Notes: a model not told the origin generated them from the letters alone. Counted from the first letter of the stretch, positions 29,350 to 37,033 are shown. The stretch: DNA of 64,000 nucleotides from Microbacterium sp. 1S1 (GCF_008271365.1 NZ_CP043430.1:3336249-3400248); one strand, 5' to 3'. Program-made: numbers and translations.

Positions 29350-30155
29350 CAGCGCACGACCTCGGCGTCGAGGAAGACCCGGCTGCGCTCGATCGCGTCG
29401 AACAGGTCGCCGTCGTAGTGGTCGAATTCGACGACGGCGAGCTCCAGCGCGGGCGCGGCGGCGATCGCGTCGACGAGCGGGACGACCCCCTCACCGGCAG
29501 GCACCTGGTCGGCGGGCGGGTATGCATCCAGCAGCGCGGGATCGAGGGTGCCGTCCTTCGCGTGCACGGCGACGACCCGCTCACCGAGACGCTCCATCAG
29601 GGCCACGGGGTCGACTCCGCCACGGGCGACCCAGTACAGATCGACCTCCAGCAGGACGCGGTCGTCGAGGTGCTCCGCGAGGATCTCCAGCCCGGTCACA
29701 CCGTCGAACATCGCCTCCAGCTCGTGCGCGTGATTGTGATAGCCGACCCGGATACCGACGTCGGCGCCGATCTCGGCCGCCTCGTTGAGCAGCCGGGCCG
29801 TCTCGGCGATCTGCTCCACCGACTCCCAGCGCGACGGCTCGGTGTAGGGATCGATCACGGTGTGCATGCCGAGCGCCTTCGCCGCGGCGAAGACCTCCGC
29901 GGGGGCCGGGACGGGCGCGGAGGTACCCGAGCCGTCCGGGCGCACGAACGTCGGGGAGGCGAGGAAGGCGTGCCCCGACGGAGCCGTGAGCCCGGCCGCC
30001 GCCACCGCGTGGGCCATGATCTCGGCCCGGCGCACGAAATCGTAGGGCTCGACGGCCGCGAAGCCCCGCGCGGCCACCGCCGCGAGCGTGCCCGCGAGGT
30101 CGTCCTCGAGCCGCTCGCGGATCGTGAACAGCTGCAGGGAGGTCTGGATCGTCAT
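29349..30155 (-). CDS. Sugar phosphate isomerase/epimerase family protein
   Basis: A 268-residue TIM barrel of the xylose-isomerase-like superfamily. VGYHNHAHELEAMFDG (Glu ligand), LEVDLYWVARGGVDPV (Asp), VAVHAKDG (His) and VVEFDHYDG (Glu) are metal-ligand positions. GAGGAG lies 8 nt before the ATG. Related proteins act as 3-keto-sugar isomerases or inosose dehydratases/isomerases; the step cannot be assigned. First gene of a two-gene operon with the dehydrogenase at 28213, divergent from a TetR regulator. Confidence 0.87.
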   Translation of the reverse strand: MTIQTSLQLFTIRERLEDDLAGTLAAVAARGFAAVEPYDFVRRAEIMAHAVAAAGLTAPSGHAFLASPTFVRPDGSGTSAPVPAPAEVFAAAKALGMHTVIDPYTEPSRWESVEQIAETARLLNEAAEIGADVGIRVGYHNHAHELEAMFDGVTGLEILAEHLDDRVLLEVDLYWVARGGVDPVALMERLGERVVAVHAKDGTLDPALLDAYPPADQVPAGEGVVPLVDAIAAAPALELAVVEFDHYDGDLFDAIERSRVFLDAEVVR

Positions 30156-30221
30156 CGGTCGGTCTCCTCGGTCGTCGGCGACAGGCGGGCGTCGTGCCCT
30201 TCCGGCACGGTAGCACCGAAT

Positions 30222-30237
30222 ACCTCCATGTGGAAGT
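30222..30237. promoter_or_regulatory. Near-palindrome ACCTCCA-TG-TGGAAGT, candidate TetR operator
   Basis: Six of seven arm positions pair. It sits between the divergent isomerase operon and the tetR gene, 10 nt upstream of the tetR -10 element. A TetR autoregulatory site would be expected here. Confidence 0.4.
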
Positions 30238-30247
30238 TTTTCGTGGG

Positions 30248-30253
30248 TAGACT
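30248..30253 (+). promoter_or_regulatory. -10 element TAGACT for the TetR gene
   Basis: Six nt before the ATG at 30260; leaderless arrangement. Confidence 0.5.
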
Positions 30254-30259
30254 CGGATC

Positions 30260-30901
30260 ATGCCCACCGCACTCCCCGAGGATTCCGATCCTCCGCGCCC
30301 TCGCGGCGCCTACGCCAAGGGCATCGCCCGGCGACAGGAGATCCTCGACCGCGCGATCGAGGTGTTCACGGCCCGCGGCGCCGACCGCACGAGCCTTCGG
30401 GCGATCGCGAAGGAGGTGGGCGTGACGCATGCCGCCCTCACGCACTACTTCGGGTCGCTGGAGGAGCTGCTCGTGGCGGTCTACGTCGAGAGCAACGCCC
30501 CGGAACGGAAGACCGAGCCGGAGCCCGCGAACCCCGTCGAGGGGATGATCCGGTCGGCCAGGGCCAACCGCGAGGTGCCCGGCCTGGTGCAGCTGTACTC
30601 CACACTCGTCGCCACGGCGCTCGAGGAAGGGCATCCCGCCGCCCGCGCCTTCGCGACCGAGCGCTTCGCACGGCTGCGGGCCGACATCGCCGAGACCGTC
30701 CGGGAGCAGCAGCGGGAAGGGCGCATCCGTGCCGACGCCGACCCGTCCGCCGTCGCCGCCCTCGTCGTCGCCGCATCGGACGGCCTGCAGACACAGTGGC
30801 TCCTGGACGACGCCGCTCCGCAGCATGAGGCTCTCGCCCTCCTCGACCGGCTGCTCCGGCCGACGGACGCCACGGACCGGGACCGCACTCCCGGCGGCTA
30901 G
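30260..30901 (+). CDS. TetR/AcrR family transcriptional regulator
   Basis: A 213-residue regulator. The N-terminal HTH is clear: RRQEILDRAIEVFTARGADRT, then SLRAIAKEVGVTHAALTHYFG ending the recognition helix. The rest is the variable helical ligand domain, with a TetR_C-like LVQLYSTLVATALEEGHPA. Divergent from the isomerase/dehydrogenase pair at 28213-30155, so it is their most likely target; a near-palindrome in the gap supports this. Its TAG stop is also the first half of the -10 element of the next gene. Confidence 0.9.
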   Translation: MPTALPEDSDPPRPRGAYAKGIARRQEILDRAIEVFTARGADRTSLRAIAKEVGVTHAALTHYFGSLEELLVAVYVESNAPERKTEPEPANPVEGMIRSARANREVPGLVQLYSTLVATALEEGHPAARAFATERFARLRADIAETVREQQREGRIRADADPSAVAALVVAASDGLQTQWLLDDAAPQHEALALLDRLLRPTDATDRDRTPGG

Positions 30902-30904
30902 GCT
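30899..30904 (+). promoter_or_regulatory. -10 element TAGGCT for the DUF4166 gene
   Basis: Six nt before the GTG at 30911. The first three bases are the TAG stop codon of the TetR gene. Confidence 0.45.
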
Positions 30905-30910
30905 CGAAAC

Positions 30911-31543
30911 GTGACGCCCGTGCCGCAGTCCCCCTACGCGAGGGCTCTCGGCGTGCGCCTCACCGAACTGCATCCGCGACTGCAGACGTACTTCCAGGCG
31001 GTGCCGGAGGGCATGGTCGGCGTCGGCGAGGGCACGTTCCACCGCGTCGGCACACCCCGGCGCGCGCTCTGGCCGCTACTGCATCGCCTCGAGCGCCGCG
31101 GAGTCATCGCCGCCCGATGGGAGCGCGACGTGCCGTTCCGCATCGAGAACCGGACGATCGCCTCCCGCGCGATCGCCGAGCGCACCTTCCGGTTCGCGGA
31201 CGGACCGTGGGTCATGCGCGACGCCGTGGCGCCGACGCGGCACGGCCGCATCGTGGACGAGCTCGGCGAGCCCGGACTGATCGTGGCCTGCTTCGACGTG
31301 GAGCCCCGCGCCGGAGCTCTGCACCTCACGAGCCGGGCGGTGGGCGTCCGCGTCGGGCGCTTCCGGCTCCGCATCCCGCGGATCATGGCTCCCGTCGTCC
31401 GACTCGTCGAACGCTGGGATGAGGAAGCCGAGCGCCAGCGCGTGCGCCTGACCGTGGACGCACCTCTCCTCGGGCGTCTCTACGAGTACCGCGGCGACTT
31501 CAGCTACCTCCTGGAACCGGATCGGAAGGACGACGACGCATGA
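30911..31543 (+). CDS. DUF4166 domain-containing protein
   Basis: A 210-residue protein with GEGTFHRVGTPRRALWPLLHRLERRGV near the N-terminus and a C-terminal beta-rich part ending in RLTVDAPLLGRLYEYRGDF, the pattern of DUF4166. No catalytic motif is recognisable. The family is often next to or fused with SDR-type epimerases, and here the following gene is a TIGR01777 epimerase that starts within its stop codon (ATGA). GTG start chosen from the -10 spacing. Confidence 0.8.
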   Translation: MTPVPQSPYARALGVRLTELHPRLQTYFQAVPEGMVGVGEGTFHRVGTPRRALWPLLHRLERRGVIAARWERDVPFRIENRTIASRAIAERTFRFADGPWVMRDAVAPTRHGRIVDELGEPGLIVACFDVEPRAGALHLTSRAVGVRVGRFRLRIPRIMAPVVRLVERWDEEAERQRVRLTVDAPLLGRLYEYRGDFSYLLEPDRKDDDA

Positions 31544-32526
31544 GCACGGATCGGGTGGTCATCGGTGGGGCGACCGGCTTCATGGGGCGGTACCTCACGG
31601 CGCGTCTGCGGGATGCCGGTCGCGAGGTCGTCACGATCTCCCGCTCGGGCAGCGACCTGACCTGGGCAGACCAGGGCGGCATCGACGCGGCCGTCGACGG
31701 CGCCTCCCTCGTGATCGGCCTCGCCGGCAAGAGCGTGAACTGCCGGTACACGCCGCGAAACCGGGCGGAGATCTTCCGCTCGCGGCTCGACACGACCGGG
31801 GCCCTGAGCCGCGCGATCTCCCACGCGTCCGCCCCTCCGCCCCTGTGGATCAACTCCTCCACCGCGACGATCTACCGGCACGCCGAGGACCGGCCGATGA
31901 CGGAGTCCTCGGGCGAGATCGGCACGGGCTTCTCGGTCGAGGTCGCCAAGGCGTGGGAGCGGGCACTCTTCGCCGACGAGCTTCCCGGCACGCGCCGCGT
32001 GGCGCTTCGCAGCGCGATCGTCCTCGGCGACGGGGGCGTACTCGAACCGCTCCGGAACCTCGCACGACTGGGCCTCGGCGGCCCGCAGTACGACGGCTTC
32101 TGGCCGGTCGGCCAGCGACGCCGCGCCGCCGGCACCGCGCACCTGCCCGGAGCCCGCCGCGGTCGGCAGCGCTTCAGCTGGATCCACATCGAGGACGTGG
32201 CGCGCATCATCGCCTTCCTCGAGGAGACCCCGAGCATCGAGGGACCGGTCAACGCCGCTTCCCCGAACCCCGTCGACAACGTCGCGTTCATGGCCACCGT
32301 GCGCCGCGTGCTCGGCGCCACGGTCGGACCGCCGATGCCACGGTGGATGCTCGAACTCGGCGCCATCGGCATCCGCACCGAGACGGAACTCGTGCTCAAG
32401 AGCCGCTGGGTGCTGCCCGAGAAGCTGGCCGCCGCCGGCTTCACGTTCCGCTACCCGGACCTGGAGGAGGCCGTCCGCGCGTCCTTCGCCGCGGCCGACG
32501 AGGCGACACGCGCTTCCGCGGCCTGA
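31540..32526 (+). CDS. TIGR01777-family NAD-dependent epimerase/dehydratase-like protein
   Basis: A 328-residue SDR protein. Rossmann VIGGATGFMGRYL at the N-terminus, VIGLAGKSVNCRYTPRNRAEI (a TIGR01777 hallmark), NSSTATIYRH at the place of the catalytic Ser/Tyr region, and RFSWIHIEDVARII. The C-terminal DUF1731-like part carries MPRWMLELGAIGIRTETELVLKSRWVLP. The biochemical activity of the family is unknown. Coupled to DUF4166 by a 4-nt overlap. Confidence 0.88.
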   Translation: MSTDRVVIGGATGFMGRYLTARLRDAGREVVTISRSGSDLTWADQGGIDAAVDGASLVIGLAGKSVNCRYTPRNRAEIFRSRLDTTGALSRAISHASAPPPLWINSSTATIYRHAEDRPMTESSGEIGTGFSVEVAKAWERALFADELPGTRRVALRSAIVLGDGGVLEPLRNLARLGLGGPQYDGFWPVGQRRRAAGTAHLPGARRGRQRFSWIHIEDVARIIAFLEETPSIEGPVNAASPNPVDNVAFMATVRRVLGATVGPPMPRWMLELGAIGIRTETELVLKSRWVLPEKLAAAGFTFRYPDLEEAVRASFAAADEATRASAA

Positions 32527-32535
32527 CGGCGGCGG

Positions 32536-32922
32536 CTAGGACTGCGGCAGGGCGTCGTCTCCGCGCTCGCGGCGACGCCTCTCGATCTCCTCGCGCAGCC
32601 GCCACTCCTCGATCTCGCGGTCGAGGTCCGCGATCTGCTGTTCGGTGGAACGGGTGTCGACGGGCGGCGCGGGACGAGCGACGGCGGTCGTGGGAGCGGA
32701 CGGACGCTCGGCCCGGCGCATCCGCGGGATCGGGACACCGCCCTCGCCGTACTCGCGGCCGATCGCGAACCACAGCACGCTGCCGATCAGGGGCAGGAGG
32801 ATCACGATGATGAGCCAGACCATCTTCGGCAGGTACTTCACCTGCGCGTCGTCGCGCGTGATGATGTCGATCAGCGCACCGATCATCAGCGCGATGACCA
32901 GGAGCGAGAACAGGAACGGCAT
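32536..32922 (-). CDS. PLDc_N-domain small membrane protein
   Basis: A 128-residue protein with two N-terminal membrane segments (residues 1-20 and about 33-52) around DIITRDDAQVKYLPKMVWLI, the phospholipase D nuclease N-terminal domain found in cardiolipin synthases and in small stand-alone proteins. The PLD catalytic domain is absent. The C-terminal half is Pro-rich then a charged coiled-coil-like helix (QQIADLDREIEEWRLREEIE). Leaderless start at 32922 after TACTCT. Confidence 0.85.
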   Translation of the reverse strand: MPFLFSLLVIALMIGALIDIITRDDAQVKYLPKMVWLIIVILLPLIGSVLWFAIGREYGEGGVPIPRMRRAERPSAPTTAVARPAPPVDTRSTEQQIADLDREIEEWRLREEIERRRRERGDDALPQS

Positions 32923-32928
32923 GGGTTC

Positions 32929-32934
32929 AGAGTA
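32929..32934 (-). promoter_or_regulatory. -10 element TACTCT for the PLDc_N protein
   Basis: Six nt before the ATG at 32922. Confidence 0.5.
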
Positions 32935-32961
32935 GACGACGACCGGACAGGAGCCGAGACC

Positions 32962-33891
32962 TCACGGCAGCAGGTGCCCCGCGGCGCGGAACAGCTCATA
33001 CCATTGCGCGCGGGTGAGCACGATGTCCGCCCCGGCCGCCGCCTCCTGGACCCGGTGCGGTGTCGTCGTTCCGAGCACGACCTGCATCCCCGCGGGGTGC
33101 CGCGTGATCCAGGCCGTGGCGATCGCGGTCGGCGTGACTCCGTGGACCTCCGCCAGGCGATCGATTACCGCATTGAGCTCGGGATAGTCCGGGCTCCCGA
33201 GGAAGACACCGCCGCCGAAGCCGCTCTGGTACGGCGACCACGCCTGCACGGTGATGCCGTTGATCCGGCAGTAGTCGACGATGCCGCCTCCGTCTCGACC
33301 GATGCTCTGATCATGTCCCGCCATGTTCGCCGCCACCGGCTGGGCGATGATCGGCGCGTGCGTGAGGGACAGCTGCAGTTGGTTGGCCACCAGCGGCTGA
33401 CGCACCGCGCTCTTCAGCAGCTCGATCTGCGAGGGCGTGTGATTGGAGACGCCGAAGGCCCTGACCTTTCCTGACGACTCGAGGTGGTCGAAGGCGCGTG
33501 CGACCTCCTCCGGCTCCACCAGCGCATCGGGACGGTGCAGCAGCAGCACGTCGATGCGGTCGGTGCGAAGAGCGGCGAGCGAGCCCTCCACCTGCGCCAC
33601 GATGTGGTCGTAGGAGAAGTCGAACATGCCCTGGGACGGCACGATGCCGCACTTCGTCTGCAGCACGATCTCGTCGCGTTCGGCGGCACCGAGCTGCAGG
33701 GCGTCGCCGAACCGTGCCTCGCAGTGGTGCATCCGCCCGCCGTAGATGTCCGCATGGTCGAAGAAGTCGATTCCCGCGTCGCGCGCCGTTCGGTACAGGT
33801 CGCGGATCTGCTCGTCGTCGAGACTGTCGATGCGCATCATCCCGGCGATCAGAGCCGGAGCGGTCGTCGATCCGAAGGAAACGGTCTTCAT
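32962..33891 (-). CDS. Aldo/keto reductase (YdhF-like)
   Basis: A 309-residue AKR. The tetrad is visible: D and Y in FFDHADIYGG, K in VLQTKCGI and H in LLLHRPDALVEP. FGVSNHTPSQIELL and VVLGTTTPHRV follow. The HADIYGG and LLHRPDAL forms are those of the YdhF group. The ATG at 33891 was preferred to a GTG at 33900 because it lies 7 nt after TAGCGT. Physiological substrate unknown. Confidence 0.88.
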   Translation of the reverse strand: MKTVSFGSTTAPALIAGMMRIDSLDDEQIRDLYRTARDAGIDFFDHADIYGGRMHHCEARFGDALQLGAAERDEIVLQTKCGIVPSQGMFDFSYDHIVAQVEGSLAALRTDRIDVLLLHRPDALVEPEEVARAFDHLESSGKVRAFGVSNHTPSQIELLKSAVRQPLVANQLQLSLTHAPIIAQPVAANMAGHDQSIGRDGGGIVDYCRINGITVQAWSPYQSGFGGGVFLGSPDYPELNAVIDRLAEVHGVTPTAIATAWITRHPAGMQVVLGTTTPHRVQEAAAGADIVLTRAQWYELFRAAGHLLP

Positions 33892-33898
33892 GCGCCCC

Positions 33899-33904
33899 AC
33901 GCTA
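33899..33904 (-). promoter_or_regulatory. -10 element TAGCGT for the aldo/keto reductase
   Basis: Seven nt before the ATG at 33891; excludes the GTG at 33900, which would overlap it. Confidence 0.4.
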
Positions 33905-33953
33905 CTTTACGACGCGCCGGACCTCGGCCTCCCCCACCCCGGACGCTGTCGAA

Positions 33954-34172
33954 TCACGGGGCGCAGGGCAGCAGACTCGTGACCGGGATCTCGAGCGCGC
34001 CCGCGATCCCCGCCAGGTCCTCCATCGTGAAGTCCGCTCGTTCCTCCAGAAGGTCGACGAGCACGAGCGGCGCGATTCCGGACCGCTGCGAGAGTTCGAC
34101 GACCGACACACCGGCGTGCAGGCGGGCTGCCTCGACCGCCGCTGCCATCAGATGACCCAATTCTGTCCCCAT
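33954..34172 (-). CDS. Small XRE-like helix-turn-helix protein
   Basis: A 72-residue protein that is essentially one HTH domain: AARLHAGVSVVELSQRSGIAPLVLVDLLEERADFTMEDLAGIAGAL shows the XRE pattern of scaffold, turn and recognition helices. No effector domain. The ATG at 34172 follows TACCGT by 6 nt. It is divergent from a second XRE protein and its ImmA/IrrE-type protease partner (34267-35058), separated by 94 nt, so it may belong to the same regulatory module. Confidence 0.75.
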   Translation of the reverse strand: MGTELGHLMAAAVEAARLHAGVSVVELSQRSGIAPLVLVDLLEERADFTMEDLAGIAGALEIPVTSLLPCAP

Positions 34173-34178
34173 GCGCCT

Positions 34179-34184
34179 ACGGTA
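34179..34184 (-). promoter_or_regulatory. -10 element TACCGT for the mini-XRE gene
   Basis: Six nt before the ATG at 34172. Confidence 0.45.
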
Positions 34185-34253
34185 CCGCCACACACGGACA
34201 CTCCCCGTGCGTTTTGGAGCCGATATGACGGCATCCTGCTGTCGTCGCGCTGC

Positions 34254-34259
34254 TAAGGT
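34254..34259 (+). promoter_or_regulatory. -10 element TAAGGT for the XRE/ImmA operon
   Basis: Seven nt before the ATG at 34267. Confidence 0.45.
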
Positions 34260-34266
34260 GAGCCGG

Positions 34267-34638
34267 ATGAAGACACCAGCCGAGGAGTTCAACGAGGCGG
34301 TCGGCCGTCAGCTGCGGGCGGAGATCGCCGCCGCGCGCAGCAGCATCGCCGCCATGGCGCGCGATATCGGCATCGCGCGGAGCGCGCTGGACAACTACGT
34401 CACCGGCAAGCGCGCGATCCCCGTGCCCGTGGTCTACGCGGTGTGCGCCGCGGTGGGACTGGAGCCCCACGTCCTGGTCGCTCGCGCGGAGGAGCGCCTG
34501 GCCGCCGATGGCACGTCTGCGACCGTCACTCCCCTCCGTCGCCCCGCCGATGTCGCCACCCCGCGCGATAATGCCCGCGAGGTCGCCTTCGAATCCGGCT
34601 CCGCCCGCGACTCGGACACCGACGATCTCTACCACTAG
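34267..34638 (+). CDS. XRE family transcriptional regulator, partner of an ImmA/IrrE-type protease
   Basis: A 123-residue protein. Residues about 12-78 form an XRE HTH (SIAAMARDIGIARSALDNYVTGKRAIPVPVVYAVCAAVGL). The tail (80-123) is acidic and likely disordered, ending DTDDLYH. The next gene, 24 nt downstream, encodes an ImmA/IrrE-family metallopeptidase. Pairs of this kind (ImmR-ImmA, DdrO-IrrE) work by proteolytic inactivation of the XRE repressor after stress. That mechanism is inferred here from family and gene order. Confidence 0.85.
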   Translation: MKTPAEEFNEAVGRQLRAEIAAARSSIAAMARDIGIARSALDNYVTGKRAIPVPVVYAVCAAVGLEPHVLVARAEERLAADGTSATVTPLRRPADVATPRDNAREVAFESGSARDSDTDDLYH

Positions 34639-34662
34639 ACGACATCGACGGGACGGAGGTCC

Positions 34663-35058
34663 ATGCAGCAACTCCTCCGGCTTGCCGACGAGCTCGGACT
34701 CCGCGTGGTCGAACGCCCCGGTCCGACGCCCGGCGGGTTCCAGCCCGTCACCCGCACGATCCGTCTCGCCCCGGGGATGAACAGGCGCACCACGCGCAGC
34801 ATCCTCGCCCACGAGCTCGGTCACGCGCAGCTCGGCCACCATCCCACCGGTCAGCCGGTGCTCCGGGCCCGACAGGAGCGGCAGGCGGATGAGTGGGCCG
34901 CGTCTTGCCTGATCACCGCGGCGGCCTATGCCTCGGCGGAACAGATCCGCGGTCCGCATCTCGCGAGCCTGGCCTTCGAGCTCGACGTCACGATCGAGAT
35001 CGTCGTCGCCTTCCAGCGGCTGCTGCACCGCGAGCACGCCGCCGCGCCCGCCGCGTGA
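34663..35058 (+). CDS. ImmA/IrrE family metallo-endopeptidase
   Basis: A 131-residue zinc peptidase. The motif AHELGHAQLGHH supplies HELGH (H50, E51, H54), and RQERQADEWAASCLI supplies the third acidic ligand region. That is the gluzincin arrangement of ImmA/IrrE proteins. It is shorter than Deinococcus IrrE and has no C-terminal GAF-like domain. ATG has GGAGGT close upstream. Operonic with the XRE gene at 34267, its probable substrate. Confidence 0.88.
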   Translation: MQQLLRLADELGLRVVERPGPTPGGFQPVTRTIRLAPGMNRRTTRSILAHELGHAQLGHHPTGQPVLRARQERQADEWAASCLITAAAYASAEQIRGPHLASLAFELDVTIEIVVAFQRLLHREHAAAPAA

Positions 35059-35084
35059 CGACTCAGCGCGGTCGCGGACGCTGG

Positions 35085-35090
35085 TTGAAT
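35085..35090 (+). promoter_or_regulatory. -10 element TTGAAT for the GNAT gene
   Basis: Six nt before the ATG at 35097. Confidence 0.35.
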
Positions 35091-35096
35091 GACCTC

Positions 35097-35699
35097 ATGG
35101 CCTTCCTCGTCTCCCCCGCCCCCGTCACCCTCACCGGCGAGCTCGTCGAGCTCCGCCCGCTCGACAGATCGCATGTCGACGGACTCGTCGAGGCGGTCAC
35201 AGAGGGCGACCTGTGGAAGAACGCCTGGTACACGTCGGTCCCGGCTCCCGACGGCGTCGCGACTGAGGTCGACCGCCGCCTCGGCCTCGTCGACGCCGGC
35301 GAGATGGTGCCGTTCACGGCCTTCGACGCCGCCGGGCGCGTCCTCGGTCTGACCTCGTACTACGACATCGTCGCCGACGTTCCCCGGCTGCACATCGGGT
35401 ACACGTGGAACCGTCCGTCCGCGCACGGCACGGGAACGAACGCGGAGTCCAAACTCCTGCTCCTCCGCCATGCCTTCGAGACGCTGGGCGTGTTCCGGGT
35501 CGGGCTGACGACCCAATGGGTGAACTTCCAGTCCCGCGCCGCGATCGAGCGGCTGGGTGCGAAGCAGGATGGCGTGATGCGGGCGATGAGCCGCTACCGC
35601 AACGGCGCACTGCGCGACAGCGTGGAGTACTCCATCATCGAGCCGGAGTGGCCCGCGGTACGGGCGAACCTCGAAGCGAGGCTGGCCCGGCGACGGTGA
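35097..35699 (+). CDS. GNAT family N-acetyltransferase
   Basis: A 200-residue GNAT protein of the RimJ/RimL-like type: GELVELRPLDRSHVDGLVEAV at the start, a mid strand IGYTWNRPSAHGTGTNAESKLLLLRHAFE (acetyl-CoA pyrophosphate region) and the late WVNFQSRAAIERLGAKQDG, which is typical of ribosomal-protein/small-molecule acetyltransferases. Acceptor unknown. Converges on a small membrane-protein gene with a hairpin between. Confidence 0.88.
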   Translation: MAFLVSPAPVTLTGELVELRPLDRSHVDGLVEAVTEGDLWKNAWYTSVPAPDGVATEVDRRLGLVDAGEMVPFTAFDAAGRVLGLTSYYDIVADVPRLHIGYTWNRPSAHGTGTNAESKLLLLRHAFETLGVFRVGLTTQWVNFQSRAAIERLGAKQDGVMRAMSRYRNGALRDSVEYSIIEPEWPAVRANLEARLARRR

Positions 35700-35700
35700 G

Positions 35701-35719
35701 CGCGGGGCACCGCCCCGCG
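35701..35719. terminator. Convergent hairpin CGCGGGGC-ACC-GCCCCGCG
   Basis: Perfect 8-bp stem (35701-35708 with 35712-35719) and a 3-nt loop between the convergent GNAT and small-membrane-protein genes. No T-tract. Confidence 0.5.
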
Positions 35720-35723
35720 GTGG

Positions 35724-35930
35724 TCACTCGGTCGGGCTGCCGGTCCAGTTCTTGGAGCGGCGGGTCGCCGAGCCGCGCTGACGCATCGCGAATCCGAGGG
35801 CCAGGGAGACCAGCAGGATGCCGCCGACGAACGTGAGCGCGGCGAGCGTGTCCGGCATCTCGTGGGCGATCCCCAGCAGCCAGAAGCCTCCGAGGAACAT
35901 GAGCATGAAGAAGAGGAAGCTGAGGATCAC
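35724..35930 (-). CDS. Small two-segment membrane protein, unknown function
   Basis: A 68-residue protein: hydrophobic residues 1-20 (VILSFLFFMLMFLGGFWLLG), a short loop with HEMPDTLAA, a second segment (about 30-46), then a basic tail ending KNWTGSPTE. GTG start at 35930 is supported by AGGAG 5 nt upstream. No family recognised; probably an integral inner-membrane peptide. Confidence 0.65.
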   Translation of the reverse strand: MILSFLFFMLMFLGGFWLLGIAHEMPDTLAALTFVGGILLVSLALGFAMRQRGSATRRSKNWTGSPTE

Positions 35931-36018
35931 GGGATCTCCTGTCGTCGGTGCTCTACCAGGATAGCCCGGACCCGGAAAGGCCCTGTGCCGGCGCCCGGAT
36001 CTCTGGTGGGCTCGGATC

Positions 36019-36630
36019 ATGAACACTCCGCTCACCGCCCTCGCGATCTCCTGCACGCTCAAGCCTTCCCCTGCCGCGTCGAGCTCCGGCCTGCTCGCAC
36101 AGCAGCTCCTCGACGCGCTCGGCGAGCACGGCGTGACGGGCGACCTCGTCCGCGCCGTGGACTTCGACATCCGACCCGGCGTCGAGAACGACATGGGCGA
36201 CGGCGACCAGTGGCCGAGCCTCCGCCGGCGCGTCCTCGACGCCGACATCCTCGTGTTCGTCACACCGACCTGGATGGGGCAGCACTCCAGCGTTGCCCAG
36301 CGCGTACTGGAGCGTCTCGACGCCGAACTCAGCGAGACGGACGAGCAGGGGCGGCCCATCCTGTTCGACAAGGTCGCCATCGCCGGCGTGCTCGGCAACG
36401 AGGACGGCGCACACCACATCTCGGCGATCCTCTTCCAGGCGCTGAACGACATCGGCTACACGATTCCCGCCCAGACCTCGGTCTACTGGAACGGCGAGGC
36501 GATGCAGACGGTGGACTACAAGGACCTCGACGAGACCCCCAAAGCCGTGGCCTCCGCAATCGCGACGGCGACCCGCAACGCGGCGCACCTCGCGCGGCAG
36601 CTCACCGCGCAGGCGTACCCCGCCGAGTAG
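36019..36630 (+). CDS. Flavodoxin-fold NAD(P)H-dependent oxidoreductase
   Basis: A 203-residue protein of the flavodoxin/NADPH-dependent FMN reductase superfamily: AISCTLKPSPAASSSGLLAQQL forms the FMN phosphate loop, and VTPTWMGQHSSVAQRVLERLDA the second flavin-contact loop (the PTYxGxxS position of flavodoxin-like reductases). IAGVLGNEDGAHHISAILFQAL is typical of a subfamily annotated only as flavodoxin family protein. Convergent with the DUF7882 gene. Confidence 0.82.
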   Translation: MNTPLTALAISCTLKPSPAASSSGLLAQQLLDALGEHGVTGDLVRAVDFDIRPGVENDMGDGDQWPSLRRRVLDADILVFVTPTWMGQHSSVAQRVLERLDAELSETDEQGRPILFDKVAIAGVLGNEDGAHHISAILFQALNDIGYTIPAQTSVYWNGEAMQTVDYKDLDETPKAVASAIATATRNAAHLARQLTAQAYPAE

Positions 36631-36639
36631 CGGAGGTGG

Positions 36640-36951
36640 TCAGTCGGCGGGGCCGTCGACGACCTCGTCGACCAGGCAGATGCCACCGGACGAGCTCGCT
36701 TCGACCATGAGGGCCTGGATCCACTTCACGTTCAGCTCCGGCGTCACCGGCTCCTCGAACGTGAAGCGCAGCGGAATGGACGGATGCAACCAGATGGTCG
36801 AGCGCCCCGGGACGTCGCCCTCGGGATGCTTCCACGACAGTGTGAAGCTCTCGTTCCGGCGCAGTTTCGTCGCGATCGCGACCTTCAGATGAGCCAGGGC
36901 GCGGTCTTCGATCTGGATCTCGCTGCCGGAGCCGTACTGCATGGTTCCCAT
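36640..36951 (-). CDS. DUF7882 family protein
   Basis: A 103-residue protein with EDRALAHLKVAIATKLRRNESF, SWKHPEGDVPGRSTIWLHPS and LNVKWIQALMVEASSSGG, the conserved blocks of a small Microbacteriaceae family formerly mislabelled ATP-dependent DNA ligase. It has no ligase motif (no KXDG), and the length rules out a ligase. Function unknown. Leaderless start after TAGAGT. Confidence 0.8.
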   Translation of the reverse strand: MGTMQYGSGSEIQIEDRALAHLKVAIATKLRRNESFTLSWKHPEGDVPGRSTIWLHPSIPLRFTFEEPVTPELNVKWIQALMVEASSSGGICLVDEVVDGPAD

Positions 36952-36957
36952 CCCACG

Positions 36958-36963
36958 ACTCTA
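36958..36963 (-). promoter_or_regulatory. -10 element TAGAGT for the DUF7882 gene
   Basis: Six nt before the ATG at 36951. Confidence 0.5.
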
Positions 36964-37033
36964 CGACCCCGAACGGGCGGGACGCCAGGAACGACACCCT
37001 GCGCGGCCGCGTGGTCGGGGAGGGCGACGACGA

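Noticed and set aside
33954..35058. Prophage or integrative element around the XRE/ImmA genes
   Set aside because: No integrase, excisionase, structural gene, attachment repeats or change in base composition; flanking genes are ordinary chromosomal genes.
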